Assembly: GCA_020638975.1 (NCBI GenBank)
Contig: JACKHN010000002.1
Span: 186,001-250,000, forward strand
Source: Planctomycetaceae bacterium
GTDB lineage: Bacteria > Planctomycetota > Planctomycetia > Pirellulales > Pirellulaceae
Length of the DNA: 64,000 nucleotides
Direction: 5' to 3'
The position numbers were made by a program, and so were the translations under genes. The notes below the pieces were generated by a model. The model made no database searches and was not told the DNA's origin. It saw only the letters and a program-made list of their open reading frames with translations. Positions 43,012-51,935 of the stretch are shown here, in pieces; within the stretch, counting starts at the first letter, position 1, and every line of letters begins with the position of its first letter.

Positions 43012-43416
43012 TTATGGCTTTGAAACCTCGAAGCCGGGAGCCCCATCTAGCTTGGCCACGAACTTGGCCCCGATGTCGTAGAACACGCTGATGGGGCGAC
43101 ACCGCAAGACTTCCACAACCACGTTCATGGTGCCCCCGCCATGCGTGACAAGCCGCAACCACAGGTACTTGTCGCGGATGGCTCGTGTATGCATCAGCCC
43201 GATCCCGCCCGTTGAGATATCACGACTCACTGCGGTGAATGGCTCGCCCAGCGGTTCGAAGTTGGCGTCCACCGGCTGGACCCAGACTTCGACAGTCAGC
43301 TTATAGCGAGGAAATCGGCGTTCTTCGACGTGATTACGGAGAGTCTCGTCGACGATTCGGTGGACGAAACGAAGTAACTCCGCAGGCGGAGAGTGCAATC
43401 GGTCAGCGTCGTCCAT
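43012..43416 (-). CDS. PilZ-domain protein
   Basis: The 134-residue protein has the PilZ c-di-GMP-binding signature: RRFPR at residues 33-37 (RxxxR) and RDISTGGIG at 65-73 (D/NxSxxG). Between and after lie the beta-strands of the barrel (YKLTVEVWVQPVD; YLWLRLVTH; MNVVVEVLRC; IGAKFVAKLD). It has no other domain, so it is probably a stand-alone c-di-GMP receptor adaptor. A family A repeat copy lies about 90 bases upstream of its start. Nothing nearby shows its target. Confidence 0.85.
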   Translation of the reverse strand: MDDADRLHSPPAELLRFVHRIVDETLRNHVEERRFPRYKLTVEVWVQPVDANFEPLGEPFTAVSRDISTGGIGLMHTRAIRDKYLWLRLVTHGGGTMNVVVEVLRCRPISVFYDIGAKFVAKLDGAPGFEVSKP

Positions 43417-43508
43417 GGTTCTGCCCCCGGGACGGTTGATTTATGCGAGTCTGTATTACGTCGTAGTCTAGTATCGGTTCAAAGTGGTTGTAACTCAAAG
43501 TCTGTTCG

Positions 43509-43604
43509 GGTAGTGGTACAGTCTGCGATTCCTGAAAGTAGGACGGCCACTCTTGGCCTTTTGTCGGGCAGGAGTGGCCAACTTACTGCAATATGTACCA
43601 CTCC
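43509..43604 (-). repeat. Palindromic repeat family A copy 3 (inverted)
   Basis: The element begins GGTAGTGGTAC and ends GTACCACTCC. Its reverse complement aligns with the copy at 28925-29024, sharing the interior words CACTCCTGCCCGAC and GGCCAAGAGTGGCCGTCC. It lies between the divergent PilZ and LamG genes. Confidence 0.9.
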
Positions 43605-43708
43605 TCTGTTCGCGAGAGGAAATTTATTCTGCGGCGATTACAATGGTGCTGCGGAACGCCACATCGCGTTCCCGCTGATTCGGGTAGTTTTCTGTGAGGA
43701 GACGACGT

Positions 43709-45409
43709 GTGAAGTACCGCGCCCGTGTAACGATCATGGCGATTTTGCTATGTGGCATTTGCTGTCGGATTCTCGGCGCAGATGCCAATTCGACGCCTGC
43801 CAAGGGCATCATGCAATTGGAGCCGATAGCGCTATGGCAATTCGAAAGTGAAAACGCACGAGTCCTGCTCGACGAAACGGAGCAGTATGTTGGCCTGGCC
43901 CAAGGCGGGGTCTCGTTCACCACGGACGGAGCGGTTCCTTCCAGCGGTGGACACGCCCTTTCGTTCGACGGTAAGAACAGTTGTGTCGTTGTTCGGCATC
44001 ATGACCGCTTCCTGCTCGAGCAAGGGTCCGTTGTTTGTTGGCTTCGCGCGGATGATGTGACTCGATCACAAGGAGTTCTCTCCAAAGACGCCAGCGGTTT
44101 CGGCGATGGCGGGCATTTGACGCTATCGATTGCAAAAAGCCAGATTGTTCTTCGATTGCAAAGTGCGACTGAGAGCTATGAGTTACGGAAGGAAACCAAG
44201 AAGAGCCGTTGGACGCATGTGGCCTGCACGTTTGGCAGTAATGGACTGCAACTGTTCGTTGATGGGCAATTGGCCGCAACCCACGAGTATGCAGGTGGAT
44301 TGGGGAAGACCAGCGGTGGCGATGGCAATCACGAACCGCTTGTCTTCGGTGCATCGACGATGACCAGCCAGGCGGGAAGCGAATCGCCGCTGGCAGATTT
44401 CTTCCACGGAGCGTTAGACGAAGTCGCACTATTCGCGAGGCAACTTTCGGCAGGCGAAGTCGCCGAACTCGCAAGTGCTGCAAAACCGAACTACACCAGT
44501 CTCGTTCGCGCCTACGTTGCCAACGACCCGGAGGCGTGGTGGAGACTCGATGAGCCTGATGGAGAAGTCGTCGCAGTCGATCAAGTCGGGCAGCAGCACG
44601 GACAATACAACGTCATTGGTTCCGCTCATTTCGATGGCGATGACTTTGTCGATTTGGGAGCGATCGATTTGGACGAGTCGTTTACGATTCTCGTTCAGAT
44701 AGAACCTGCGAGCTTTGCGGTCTCAGACGCTCGGATCGTCGCCAAAGAGAACGGACTGAATGAAGACGACCAGTTCTGGTCCCTGGGTACCACGATTCGA
44801 GACGATCGACCTCGAATTCGATTCCGGCTTCGCACGGACAAAGGCACGCGGGAAGCTGTGTCGCGCAATCACGACATCAACTTGAAGCATCGTTCATTGA
44901 TCGCCGCTGTTTACGACGGACATTCGATGCGTGTCTATCAAGACGGAGCCCTCGTGAGCAAAGTGCCGCATCAGGGCAAACCCAAGACAAACGCGCATTG
45001 TCACGTCTGGATTGGCGACAGTCCGTCGGGAGCGGGAAAACGTCCGTTCGATGGAGATATTAAAGATGTCGCGATCCTTCGCACTGCAATCTCGGCTGAA
45101 CAGATCAAGGCGATCTCCGACTCGTTGCTAGAGACGGCAGAGCCTGCACCCCCAGTGAGTTCGCGCGAGATCGCCGCCATCCCTGAAGTTCCGGAATCAT
45201 TGCCACTGCCGACCGCTGATGAACCAGCCCCGATTCCCGCAGCGCCAATTGAGCCACCCAGAATCACGAGCCCTGCCTTACCATTTGTGCACAGTTGCCC
45301 CTTGTGCGGCGTGCTTTACCAAGAAGTGCCAATCCGGCGCGTAGCACTTCCTCGAACGCCACCGCTCCCATTCTGTGAACATCCCGACGTGGAAGCGTTT
45401 CATCCGTAG
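43709..45409 (+). CDS. Secreted LamG-domain protein with C-terminal Cys motif
   Basis: The 566-residue protein starts with a signal sequence (VTIMAILLCGICCRILGA). Two LamG/concanavalin-like domains follow: the first at about residues 35-250 (ALWQFESENA ... HALSFDGKNSCVVVRHHDRF ... GSVVCWLRADD ... LQLFVDGQLAATHEY ... FHGALDEVALFARQLSAGEVAEL), the second at about 265-470 (AWWRLDEPDG ... SAHFDGDDFVDLG ... SMRVYQDGALVSKV ... DGDIKDVAILRTAISAEQI). A Pro-rich linker leads to HSCPLCGVLYQEVPI, a single zinc-ribbon-like CxxC. A glycan- or surface-binding role is probable. GTG 43709 is chosen, with GAGGAG eight bases upstream. Confidence 0.85.
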   Translation: MKYRARVTIMAILLCGICCRILGADANSTPAKGIMQLEPIALWQFESENARVLLDETEQYVGLAQGGVSFTTDGAVPSSGGHALSFDGKNSCVVVRHHDRFLLEQGSVVCWLRADDVTRSQGVLSKDASGFGDGGHLTLSIAKSQIVLRLQSATESYELRKETKKSRWTHVACTFGSNGLQLFVDGQLAATHEYAGGLGKTSGGDGNHEPLVFGASTMTSQAGSESPLADFFHGALDEVALFARQLSAGEVAELASAAKPNYTSLVRAYVANDPEAWWRLDEPDGEVVAVDQVGQQHGQYNVIGSAHFDGDDFVDLGAIDLDESFTILVQIEPASFAVSDARIVAKENGLNEDDQFWSLGTTIRDDRPRIRFRLRTDKGTREAVSRNHDINLKHRSLIAAVYDGHSMRVYQDGALVSKVPHQGKPKTNAHCHVWIGDSPSGAGKRPFDGDIKDVAILRTAISAEQIKAISDSLLETAEPAPPVSSREIAAIPEVPESLPLPTADEPAPIPAAPIEPPRITSPALPFVHSCPLCGVLYQEVPIRRVALPRTPPLPFCEHPDVEAFHP

Positions 45410-45429
45410 AACCGCATAGCCACGTCAAG

Positions 45430-48400
45430 CTATGCCGGCTGCATCGATCCGCGTCGCTGCCGGTTGTTGCTCGGAGGAGCCATCGTGGGCTTGGAGGTGA
45501 TCAGGCCAAAGTAGCCTGCACCCAGCACACCATCGATCCGTTGACGCAGTTCGTTATTGACTTCAACTCGCAACTTATTGGAACGCAAAAAGACACGCGT
45601 CCCGTCACGAAGCGACAGCACGATCTGCAATTCGCAATTTCCCGGATAGCCACGCACGACTTCGCGAACCTGGTTCAGCTTCTCGGAACCATGCGTCTCT
45701 TCGTCAACGCGTATCATGACGCCGGAAGTATACCGAGAGCCTAGTTGGTCGAGTGGAATGATCTCGTTCACGATCAGATTGGCTTCGTCACCGCCACCTC
45801 GACGATCGAGCGCGCCACGCAAGACGACGATGGCGTCCGCTTGAACCAATTCCCCGGAGTTCGCAAAGTCATCCGGCCATAAAATGCAACGGATCGCTCC
45901 CGCCATATCCTCAAGGTCAAAGTTCGCGTACTTGGTCGGCTTGTCCGGCTTGGCGTTCTTGACGTGCGCCATCTTAATCGCCGATATCATGCCTCCCATC
46001 ATCACTTCGGTCTTGTGAGGCAAGCCGGTCAATTCTGCGGTCGTGTGGGTGCAATAGGTGGCCAGTGTCTTTTCGTACTCGGCGAGCGGATGGCTAGTCA
46101 GGTAGTAGCCTAACACTTCCTTCTCCATCAGCAATCGCTCGCGTTCCTCATACTCGGAAACATTCGGCAGATCGATCGACGGTTGAGCATCCTGTTCCTC
46201 TTCGAGTGCCCCGAACAAACTCTTCTGGCCGCTCTTGCGATCCGACAACGCTGAGGCACCGGCTTGGATTGCTCGCTCCAAAACGTCCATCAACTGTCGC
46301 CGTTTCGCTCCCAGCGAATCAAAGGCTCCGGCCTTGATCAACGTCTCGACCGTGGATCGATTGCACGACGAAGTGTCGACACGTTCACAGAAATCGAAGA
46401 TGCTCTTAAACGGCCCGCCAGACTTCCGAGCGGCAACAATCGTTTCCGCAGCAGAACCTCCGCAACTCTTGATAGCGGACAAGCCGAAGTAGATCTTCCC
46501 GTCGCCGACTGCGAAATCAACATCGGACGAGTTCACGTCCGGCGCAACGACTTCGATCTGCATGCGTTGGCAGTCTTCCATGTGCTCAACAAGCGCATCT
46601 TTCCGCTTGAAGTTTCTTCCCTGAATATCGCCCGATAAGAGCGCGGCCATGAACTCGACAGGATAATGGGCCTTGAGGTAAGCCGTTTGGTAGGCGATCA
46701 GCGCGTAAGCCGTCGAGTGGCTCTTGTTGAAGCCGTAGCCTGCGAACTTAATTATCAACTCCCAGATTTCGTTGGCTTCCTTCTTATTCATGCCTCGTTC
46801 AACCGCACCCTCGATGAACTTCTCGTAGTTTTTGGCGATCAGGGATTCCTTCTTTTTGCTGATCGCCTTAATTACGGTGTACGCAGCGGCGAGCGGAATG
46901 CCGCCCAGACGGTTCAGAATCCGCATCACTTGTTCTTGGTAGACCATCACCCCGTTGGTCTCTTCCAATATGTCCTTCAACACCTCGTGTTTGTATTCGG
47001 CTGCCTTCCGACCATGTTTCACGTCGATGTAGTCGTCTACCATGCCGCCTTCGAGCGGGCCGGGACGATACAAGGCAGCTGTCGCAATGATGTCGAGAAA
47101 ATGGTCGGGCTTCATTCGCTGTAACAGATCGCGGATACCGCCGCTTTCCAGCTGGAAGATGCCTTTTGTTTCGCCACGTCGGAGCAGTGCGAACGCATCC
47201 TTGTCGTCGATCGGGAACTTCAAGGGGTCGACGCGTTTGCCCGTCGATTGCTCGATCAGGTCAACTGCTTTTGACAGAATTGTCAGGTTGCGGAGCCCCA
47301 AGAAGTCCATCTTCAACAGGCCAGCCGCTTCGACGTCGTTCATCGACCATTGCGTGATGATGTCTGTCTTGCCGGATACGCGAGTCAGCGGAACGTATTC
47401 CGTCAGCGGCTTGTCCGCGATCACGACGGCTGCCGCGTGCGTGCCAACATTTCTCGCCAATCCTTCGATTTTGATCGCAAGGTCCAGCAACTCACGTATT
47501 TCGCCGTCGTTCTGATACGTCTTGCGAAGCTCTTCGCTCTTTTCAAGAGCCTTGTTCAACGAGATGCCCAACTCTTCCGGCACCATCGCAGTCACTTCGT
47601 TCACACGACCTAGCGGAATGCCGAGCGCTCGCCCCACGTCTTTGATTGCGGCCCGCGCGGCAAGCGTTCCGAACGTGCCGATTTGCGCGACGTTCGCTTC
47701 GCCGTACTTGTCTTTGACGTATCGAATGACGTCACCGCGGCGATCCTTACAGAAGTCGATATCGATATCAGGAGCTTCGAGTCGGCTTTCGTCAAGGAAT
47801 CGCTCGAACAGCAAGTCGTATTCGATTGGACAGACGTGGCTGAGGTACAACGCATAACACACCAACGCCCCGACGCCGCTGCCACGAGCTGTCGCCGGAA
47901 TCCCTTCTTCGCGCGAGTAACGGACGAAGTCCCACACAATGAGGAAGTAATTCGGGAAGCCCAGCTTGTTGATCACTCCCAATTCGCGATCCAAGCGGTC
48001 CATCACGACTTGCACCAGTTCGCCATCAATCAGCATCTTGGGATTGTCGGCGTATCGTTCCTTCAAACCTTGAATGCAAAGTTTGCGCAGATAGTCTTCG
48101 GCCGTGGTGTCGGCGGGAAAGCTGTACGTTGGGAAATGCCGCTTGCCCAATTCGAGATCGATGTCGACGGTATCGGCAATCTCTTGCGTCCGCGCGACGG
48201 CGTCTTCGAAGCCGGGAAATGCTTTGTACATTTCATCGGGATGCTTCAAGTAGTAATCATTACCGTCCATCTTCATGCGGGCCGTGTCGGTACGGAATTT
48301 TCCCGTATTGATGCACAGCAACACGTCCTGGGCCTCGGCATCTTCGCGATCGACATAGTGTGCGTCACTCGTCGTGACCAGCGGCAAGCCCACTCGTTTG

Positions 48401-49002
48401 GCAACGTCGATCGCGCCCTCCATTGCCAGACGCTGCATCTCGAGCCCGTTGTTCATGATCTCGATGAAATAGCGATCACCAAACACCCCGTGAAACCACT
48501 GAGCGACTTCGATCGCATCCTTGATCTCATCGTCGCCACCCGTTCCGCGCAGGATCATGCGATTGAATTCGCTCGACACACAGCCGCTGAGACAGATGAT
48601 GCCTTCGCTGTGTTCGGCAAGGATCTCCTTGTCGATGCGAGGCTTAAAGTAAAACCCTTCGAGCGAGGCGGCAGATGCAAGCTTTACGAGATTCTGAAAG
48701 CCCGTTCGATTCTGTGCCAGCAACGTGAGGTGATAGCTCGCCTCCTTCATATTCCCAGCATCTTTTTTGAAGCGGCTTTCCGGTGCGATGTAGGCTTCGT
48801 AGCCAATGATCGGATTAATCTCGGCTTCTTTTGCTTTGCGATAGAACTCCAACGCTCCGTGCAGATTGCCGTGATCCGTCAATGCCAACGCATTCATGCC
48901 ATGCTCTTTGGCACGCGTGATAAGCTTGCCAATCGGGCTGGCACCATCGAGCAGGCTGTAGTGACTGTGACAGTGGAGGTGAACGAAATTGCGATCGCTC
49001 AT
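45430..49002 (-). CDS. dnaE: DNA polymerase III alpha subunit
   Basis: The 1190-residue replicative polymerase has an N-terminal PHP domain (FVHLHCHSHYSLLDGASP at residues 6-23; ALTDHGNLHGALEFY). The catalytic palm holds APDIDIDFCKDRRGDVI near residue 410, with the metal-binding aspartates. KMDFLGLRNLTIL, QEQVMRIL and the KSHSTAYALIAYQTAYLKAHYP fingers region follow. The OB-fold domain is near 990-1080 (KMAHVKNAKPDKPTKYANFDLEDMAGAIRCILWPDDF). Length is normal for DnaE1. It converges with the LamG gene with 20 bases between stops. No replication neighbours are visible. Confidence 0.97.
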   Translation of the reverse strand: MSDRNFVHLHCHSHYSLLDGASPIGKLITRAKEHGMNALALTDHGNLHGALEFYRKAKEAEINPIIGYEAYIAPESRFKKDAGNMKEASYHLTLLAQNRTGFQNLVKLASAASLEGFYFKPRIDKEILAEHSEGIICLSGCVSSEFNRMILRGTGGDDEIKDAIEVAQWFHGVFGDRYFIEIMNNGLEMQRLAMEGAIDVAKRVGLPLVTTSDAHYVDREDAEAQDVLLCINTGKFRTDTARMKMDGNDYYLKHPDEMYKAFPGFEDAVARTQEIADTVDIDLELGKRHFPTYSFPADTTAEDYLRKLCIQGLKERYADNPKMLIDGELVQVVMDRLDRELGVINKLGFPNYFLIVWDFVRYSREEGIPATARGSGVGALVCYALYLSHVCPIEYDLLFERFLDESRLEAPDIDIDFCKDRRGDVIRYVKDKYGEANVAQIGTFGTLAARAAIKDVGRALGIPLGRVNEVTAMVPEELGISLNKALEKSEELRKTYQNDGEIRELLDLAIKIEGLARNVGTHAAAVVIADKPLTEYVPLTRVSGKTDIITQWSMNDVEAAGLLKMDFLGLRNLTILSKAVDLIEQSTGKRVDPLKFPIDDKDAFALLRRGETKGIFQLESGGIRDLLQRMKPDHFLDIIATAALYRPGPLEGGMVDDYIDVKHGRKAAEYKHEVLKDILEETNGVMVYQEQVMRILNRLGGIPLAAAYTVIKAISKKKESLIAKNYEKFIEGAVERGMNKKEANEIWELIIKFAGYGFNKSHSTAYALIAYQTAYLKAHYPVEFMAALLSGDIQGRNFKRKDALVEHMEDCQRMQIEVVAPDVNSSDVDFAVGDGKIYFGLSAIKSCGGSAAETIVAARKSGGPFKSIFDFCERVDTSSCNRSTVETLIKAGAFDSLGAKRRQLMDVLERAIQAGASALSDRKSGQKSLFGALEEEQDAQPSIDLPNVSEYEERERLLMEKEVLGYYLTSHPLAEYEKTLATYCTHTTAELTGLPHKTEVMMGGMISAIKMAHVKNAKPDKPTKYANFDLEDMAGAIRCILWPDDFANSGELVQADAIVVLRGALDRRGGGDEANLIVNEIIPLDQLGSRYTSGVMIRVDEETHGSEKLNQVREVVRGYPGNCELQIVLSLRDGTRVFLRSNKLRVEVNNELRQRIDGVLGAGYFGLITSKPTMAPPSNNRQRRGSMQPA

Positions 49003-49207
49003 GGCTACGATCCATCGTAAGAGAGGTGGTGTCCGGTGATCAGTTCCAAGCCACTGATTTTAGAACGTTCCAGACTGTACAACCACCCGGCACCGCGGGT
49101 AGGTTATTCGCTAGTCTTTCGTCGGAATGCCGACTGCGAGAGCCGTCTCGCTGCAAAAGACGTGAGCGCCCAAATCTGTTGCGTAAACTGCGAATGCGAC
49201 AACCGCG

Positions 49208-49825
49208 ATGAACAATGACGACGAAGAAGGAGCCTTGGCTCAACAGTGGTACGAGGACAAGTCCGCCATCATGGCCCAACTGCTCGGACAAGAGCACGAT
49301 ATGGTGATGCATGCGATCATCCCTTATGCGTTTGGCGGTGCACTGGATCTTTACTACTTCCCGCACGGCATACCAGGGACGGCCATCGCAACAAAAGAAC
49401 TTTGCGAGATTCCGGGGGAAGGTTCTTCAAACGACGTTTTCGATACCTACGAACTTGTCATGTTCACTCGCCAAGAGCTTTCGCTGGACGACGCCCATGA
49501 TGAAGGCACGAACTTTGGGCGCGAGCATCGCGTGATCAGTGCGATCATGAACTGCATCGCCCGTTACAGCGAACAGGCGACACTCAATCCCAACGAGACT
49601 TGCGAGTTTCCTCTAGAGATGGAGATCGTGGGCGGCAAATGCTTGATCTTCGACGCCTATGGCCCGCCAGTTAGGCACGCGGCGTTTGGTCTACTCGCGA
49701 TTATTGAGGTCCACCGTTCCGAAATGGACTATGCGAGAAAACGGGGAGGTAAGAAGCTTATCGCCAAGCTGAAGAAGGCTGGCCACTATCCATACTCCGA
49801 CATGGAACGCCCGGCAGTTGTCTAA
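49208..49825 (+). CDS. SUFU (suppressor of fused)-like protein
   Basis: The 205-residue protein resembles bacterial SUFU-domain proteins. The N-terminal part has ALDLYYFPHGIPGTAIATKELCEIPG and DTYELVMFTRQE, like the family's VxVYxF ... TxGMS ... ELxM pattern. The C-terminus IIEVHRSEMDYARKRGGKKLIAKLKKAGHYPYSDMERPAVV matches the family's ExExxxAxxxGxxxLxxxL ... RPSV ending. Bacterial SUFU proteins often act as immunity proteins or have unknown roles; there is no toxin next to this one. It is cytoplasmic by appearance. The match is by eye and should be treated as probable. Confidence 0.55.
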   Translation: MNNDDEEGALAQQWYEDKSAIMAQLLGQEHDMVMHAIIPYAFGGALDLYYFPHGIPGTAIATKELCEIPGEGSSNDVFDTYELVMFTRQELSLDDAHDEGTNFGREHRVISAIMNCIARYSEQATLNPNETCEFPLEMEIVGGKCLIFDAYGPPVRHAAFGLLAIIEVHRSEMDYARKRGGKKLIAKLKKAGHYPYSDMERPAVV

Positions 49826-49848
49826 CACCACGCGGCCCTTGCAGTAGG

Positions 49849-50255
49849 CTACGACTGGGGGCGATCAATCGGTCCCACTTGGGAGGCGCGGTGATCGACT
49901 TTCTTAGTCATTCGGTCTTTGAGTTCTTCGGAGCTCTCTTTGTCAAGTTGCTCGCGTTTCGTTCGTAGACGGCTCGAGATACCACGTAACGCGTACTTCT
50001 GGACCATCGCTTGATCTCTCCATGTGTGGTGCCTCGCAAACTGCTTCATGTTATTGACGTCCTGTGCGACGAGCAGGTTCCATGATTCGGAGACAATGAC
50101 GTTGCTTCGCAGCGATTCAGGTCAACAGAATCGTCCTCCCGGAGGCGTTTCCCGCGTCCTTTGCGAGTTCCTCGCCCCAATACCTCATGGAGTCTCGCCA
50201 TTTTCTTGCGTGCTAAGGGAACTAAAGCGGTTCGACCTCCATCCAAACGAAGCAA
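49849..50255 (-). other. Two tiny overlapping open frames, coding doubtful
   Basis: On the minus strand a frame ending at 50046 overlaps by four bases (ATGA) with a 66-codon frame at 49849-50049 (MKQFARHHTWRDQAMVQKYALRGISSRLRTKREQL in part). AGGA lies about ten bases before that ATG. Both products would be short, basic and of no recognised family. They could be a small operon or a decayed gene; I cannot decide. The remainder of 49826-50269 shows nothing else. Confidence 0.3.
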
Positions 50256-50269
50256 GGGCGTGATTAAGA

Positions 50270-50650
50270 ATGGAGAGTACTAAGAAATCGGCGACTTGGC
50301 GGCGGCTTGGGATACTTTCGACCCAAGTGCTGGCACTTGCTCTAGCGATCGGCTGGTGGCGAGACTATCGATCACGGTCGATGGAAGTGGAACACTTGCG
50401 GATCGAGATTGAGCAACTCTCGTCCCAGACTGCGGATGACAGTCTCGATGACATGAGTACGAATGATCTCATCAAATTCATCGACGAGGCATACGCGTTA
50501 CTTCGAGCGGAGGGAATTCATGTCAAGCTGGATCTTGATGTAGATGAAAACGGGCGATATCGCCTCCGTGCCAATTCTGTCGAATTGATGGAGGAACTGA
50601 AGGCCAAGCTTCGAGAACTTGATGAGCGACCGGCACCGAGGCAGCCATGA
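50270..50650 (+). CDS. Small membrane-anchored protein, unknown
   Basis: The 126-residue protein has one predicted transmembrane helix near the N-terminus (LGILSTQVLALALAIGWW, about residues 13-30), a coiled-coil-like stretch (MEVEHLRIEIEQLSSQ) and a soluble acidic domain (IDEAYALLRAEGIHVKLDLDVDENGRYRLRANSVELMEELKAKLREL). The regular helix/strand pattern and consistent composition favour a real gene. No family is recognised. A family B repeat begins 48 bases after its stop. Confidence 0.6.
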   Translation: MESTKKSATWRRLGILSTQVLALALAIGWWRDYRSRSMEVEHLRIEIEQLSSQTADDSLDDMSTNDLIKFIDEAYALLRAEGIHVKLDLDVDENGRYRLRANSVELMEELKAKLRELDERPAPRQP

Positions 50651-50697
50651 TTGTTCGGAGTACTCGTGATTTCCGAGTCGCGTCGCAGATTCAGCAA

Positions 50698-50818
50698 GGC
50701 GATTCATTTGTTGAAGTTGCACAATATGCACGACGGGCCTCCGGGCCCGTCGAATAACGACTTAGATTCATCGACGGGCTCGGAAGCCCGTCGTACAAAC
50801 CTCTCAGTTGGAAAAACT
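50698..50818 (+). repeat. Palindromic repeat family B copy 2
   Basis: This 121-bp element matches the reverse complement of 33995-34115 over its whole length with no gaps and eight differences by eye (about 93% identity). It lies between the small membrane protein gene and the 48-residue Lys-rich gene, about 105 bases before the latter's start. Confidence 0.93.
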
Positions 50819-50923
50819 GAAAGGCCCCGGCGGATTCAGGCCTTGAGTTGAGCGAACTGTCGCTTAGAATCAAAACCTGTTGGAAAGAAGTTCTCGTGAC
50901 CGTGTAGTAGGAGCTTGTTTGAA

Positions 50924-51070
50924 ATGTCTGGACCGATTGTTCGCTCGGGGCCGAGCAAAAAATTCTCTGAGCAGTGGGATAGCGTCTTTGGTGACAAGAA
51001 GCCCAAGGCAAAGAAGTCAATTGTCAAAGCCACCAAAAAGAAAGTTGTCTCCAAAAAGAAGAAGCCCTAA
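50924..51070 (+). CDS. 48-residue Lys-rich protein
   Basis: The short frame reads MSGPIVRSGPSKKFSEQWDS, continues VFGDKKPKAKKSIVKATKKK and ends VVSKKKKP. AGGAG lies about 11 bases before the ATG, and a strong terminator follows 30 bases after the stop, so transcription and translation signals bracket it. The C-terminal half is about half lysine, suggesting nucleic-acid or ribosome contact, like histone-H1-tail-like bacterial proteins; this is inference. Short proteins opening MSGPIVR seem familiar from planctomycetes. Confidence 0.7.
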   Translation: MSGPIVRSGPSKKFSEQWDSVFGDKKPKAKKSIVKATKKKVVSKKKKP

Positions 51071-51100
51071 GTAAATCGCTCAGAGCTTTGTCGTGCAATA

Positions 51101-51131
51101 AGAGCGTGGACACGGTGTGCGTCCACGCTCT
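51101..51131. terminator. Bidirectional terminator
   Basis: AGAGCGTGGAC and GTCCACGCTCT form a perfect 11-bp stem around a 9-base loop, between the convergent Lys-rich and Hsp20 genes. TCGTCGTTTCTTG follows on the plus strand. Confidence 0.8.
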
Positions 51132-51157
51132 CGTCGTTTCTTGATGTGGCGTTGTTG

Positions 51158-51595
51158 TTAGGTTTTCACTTGAATTCGTTTTGGCTGTGCCGCTGCCACT
51201 TTCGGAATATCGACTGTCAACACTCCATCTTTGTAAGTGGCGTCGACTTTCTCCGCATCGACTTCATTTCCGATCGCGATCACGCGGCGGAACGAACCGT
51301 AACGTCGTTCGACCCTATGATAGGTTTTGCCCTTCTCTTCTACTTCATTCTTGCGTTCGCCCGAGATCCACAAATGCCCGTCCTTAAATTCGACGTGGAC
51401 ATCTTCGGGTTTCATTCCTGGCAACTCGACAGATACCTCGTAACCCGTCTCTGTCTCGGCGAAATTAACACTGGGTGCGAAAACATTTCCGTTCGACGCG
51501 TCGTCGAACAATCCGCCCGCGAAACGGCTCATCTCTTTTCGGAAATCATCTAACAACGCGGGAGTCCAACGGTAACTGGATAGTGTGTTTGTCAT
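51158..51595 (-). CDS. Hsp20/alpha-crystallin small heat-shock protein
   Basis: The 145-residue chaperone binds unfolding proteins and prevents aggregation. The alpha-crystallin domain runs from about residue 45: NFAETETGYEVSVELPGMKPEDVHVEFKDGHLWISGERK, then RVERRYGSFRRVIAIGNEVDAEKVDATYKDGVLTVDIPK, with the A-x-x-x-G-V-L-type motif as YKDGVLTVDIPK. The usual C-terminal I-x-I motif appears as RIQV. The start at 51595 has GGAGAAAG upstream. Heat regulation is expected, but no CIRCE or obvious sigma-32 promoter is seen in the 340 bases upstream. Confidence 0.94.
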   Translation of the reverse strand: MTNTLSSYRWTPALLDDFRKEMSRFAGGLFDDASNGNVFAPSVNFAETETGYEVSVELPGMKPEDVHVEFKDGHLWISGERKNEVEEKGKTYHRVERRYGSFRRVIAIGNEVDAEKVDATYKDGVLTVDIPKVAAAQPKRIQVKT

Positions 51596-51935
51596 GGCAT
51601 CTTTCTCCAATCCACATCCCACAAAATGGAACCATCGCCAACGCGCGGGGATGTACGCGACACTAGGACGATGCGATTGCTCACTTGAGCGGTTCCCAAC
51701 TCGGAAAGGCGCCTTAACTCGTGGGAAACCAACTTTTGATTTCACAGCTTCAGATTCGCAAAACACATGCCAAAGCGGATTGGCTACGTTGAGTACGCCG
51801 CGAAGTGCTTGCCATTCAACGAATTACAACAGCAAGGCGGAAGTAGGCACCGCAAGTCGCGCGAAGAATATCGTCTGTCAAAGTGACAGAAGTCGCTCGT
51901 CGTCTTTGAATTGAACCGTTCGCATCGGCCAAAAG
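51596..51935. other. Intergenic stretch upstream of hsp20
   Basis: This 340-base gap lies between hsp20 and the 3' end of the spermidine-synthase-like gene, all minus-strand genes. The only structure noted is the palindrome CTGTCA-AAG-TGACAG at 51875-51889, whose minus strand includes TTGACA. It might be an operator or -35 element, but no convincing -10 follows. Confidence 0.45.

Noticed and set aside
47683..49020. 445-codon open frame antiparallel to dnaE
   Set aside because: It lies wholly opposite a certain gene and shows no motif; codon bias of dnaE opens its complementary frame.
49021..49095. Possible degenerate family A repeat (GACTGTACAACCACCC)
   Set aside because: Only the terminal word resembles family A; the core GGCCAAGAGTGGCC is absent.
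51875..51889. Heat-shock operator (CIRCE) for hsp20
   Set aside because: The palindrome CTGTCA-AAG-TGACAG does not match the CIRCE TTAGCACTC-N9-GAGTGCTAA pattern.
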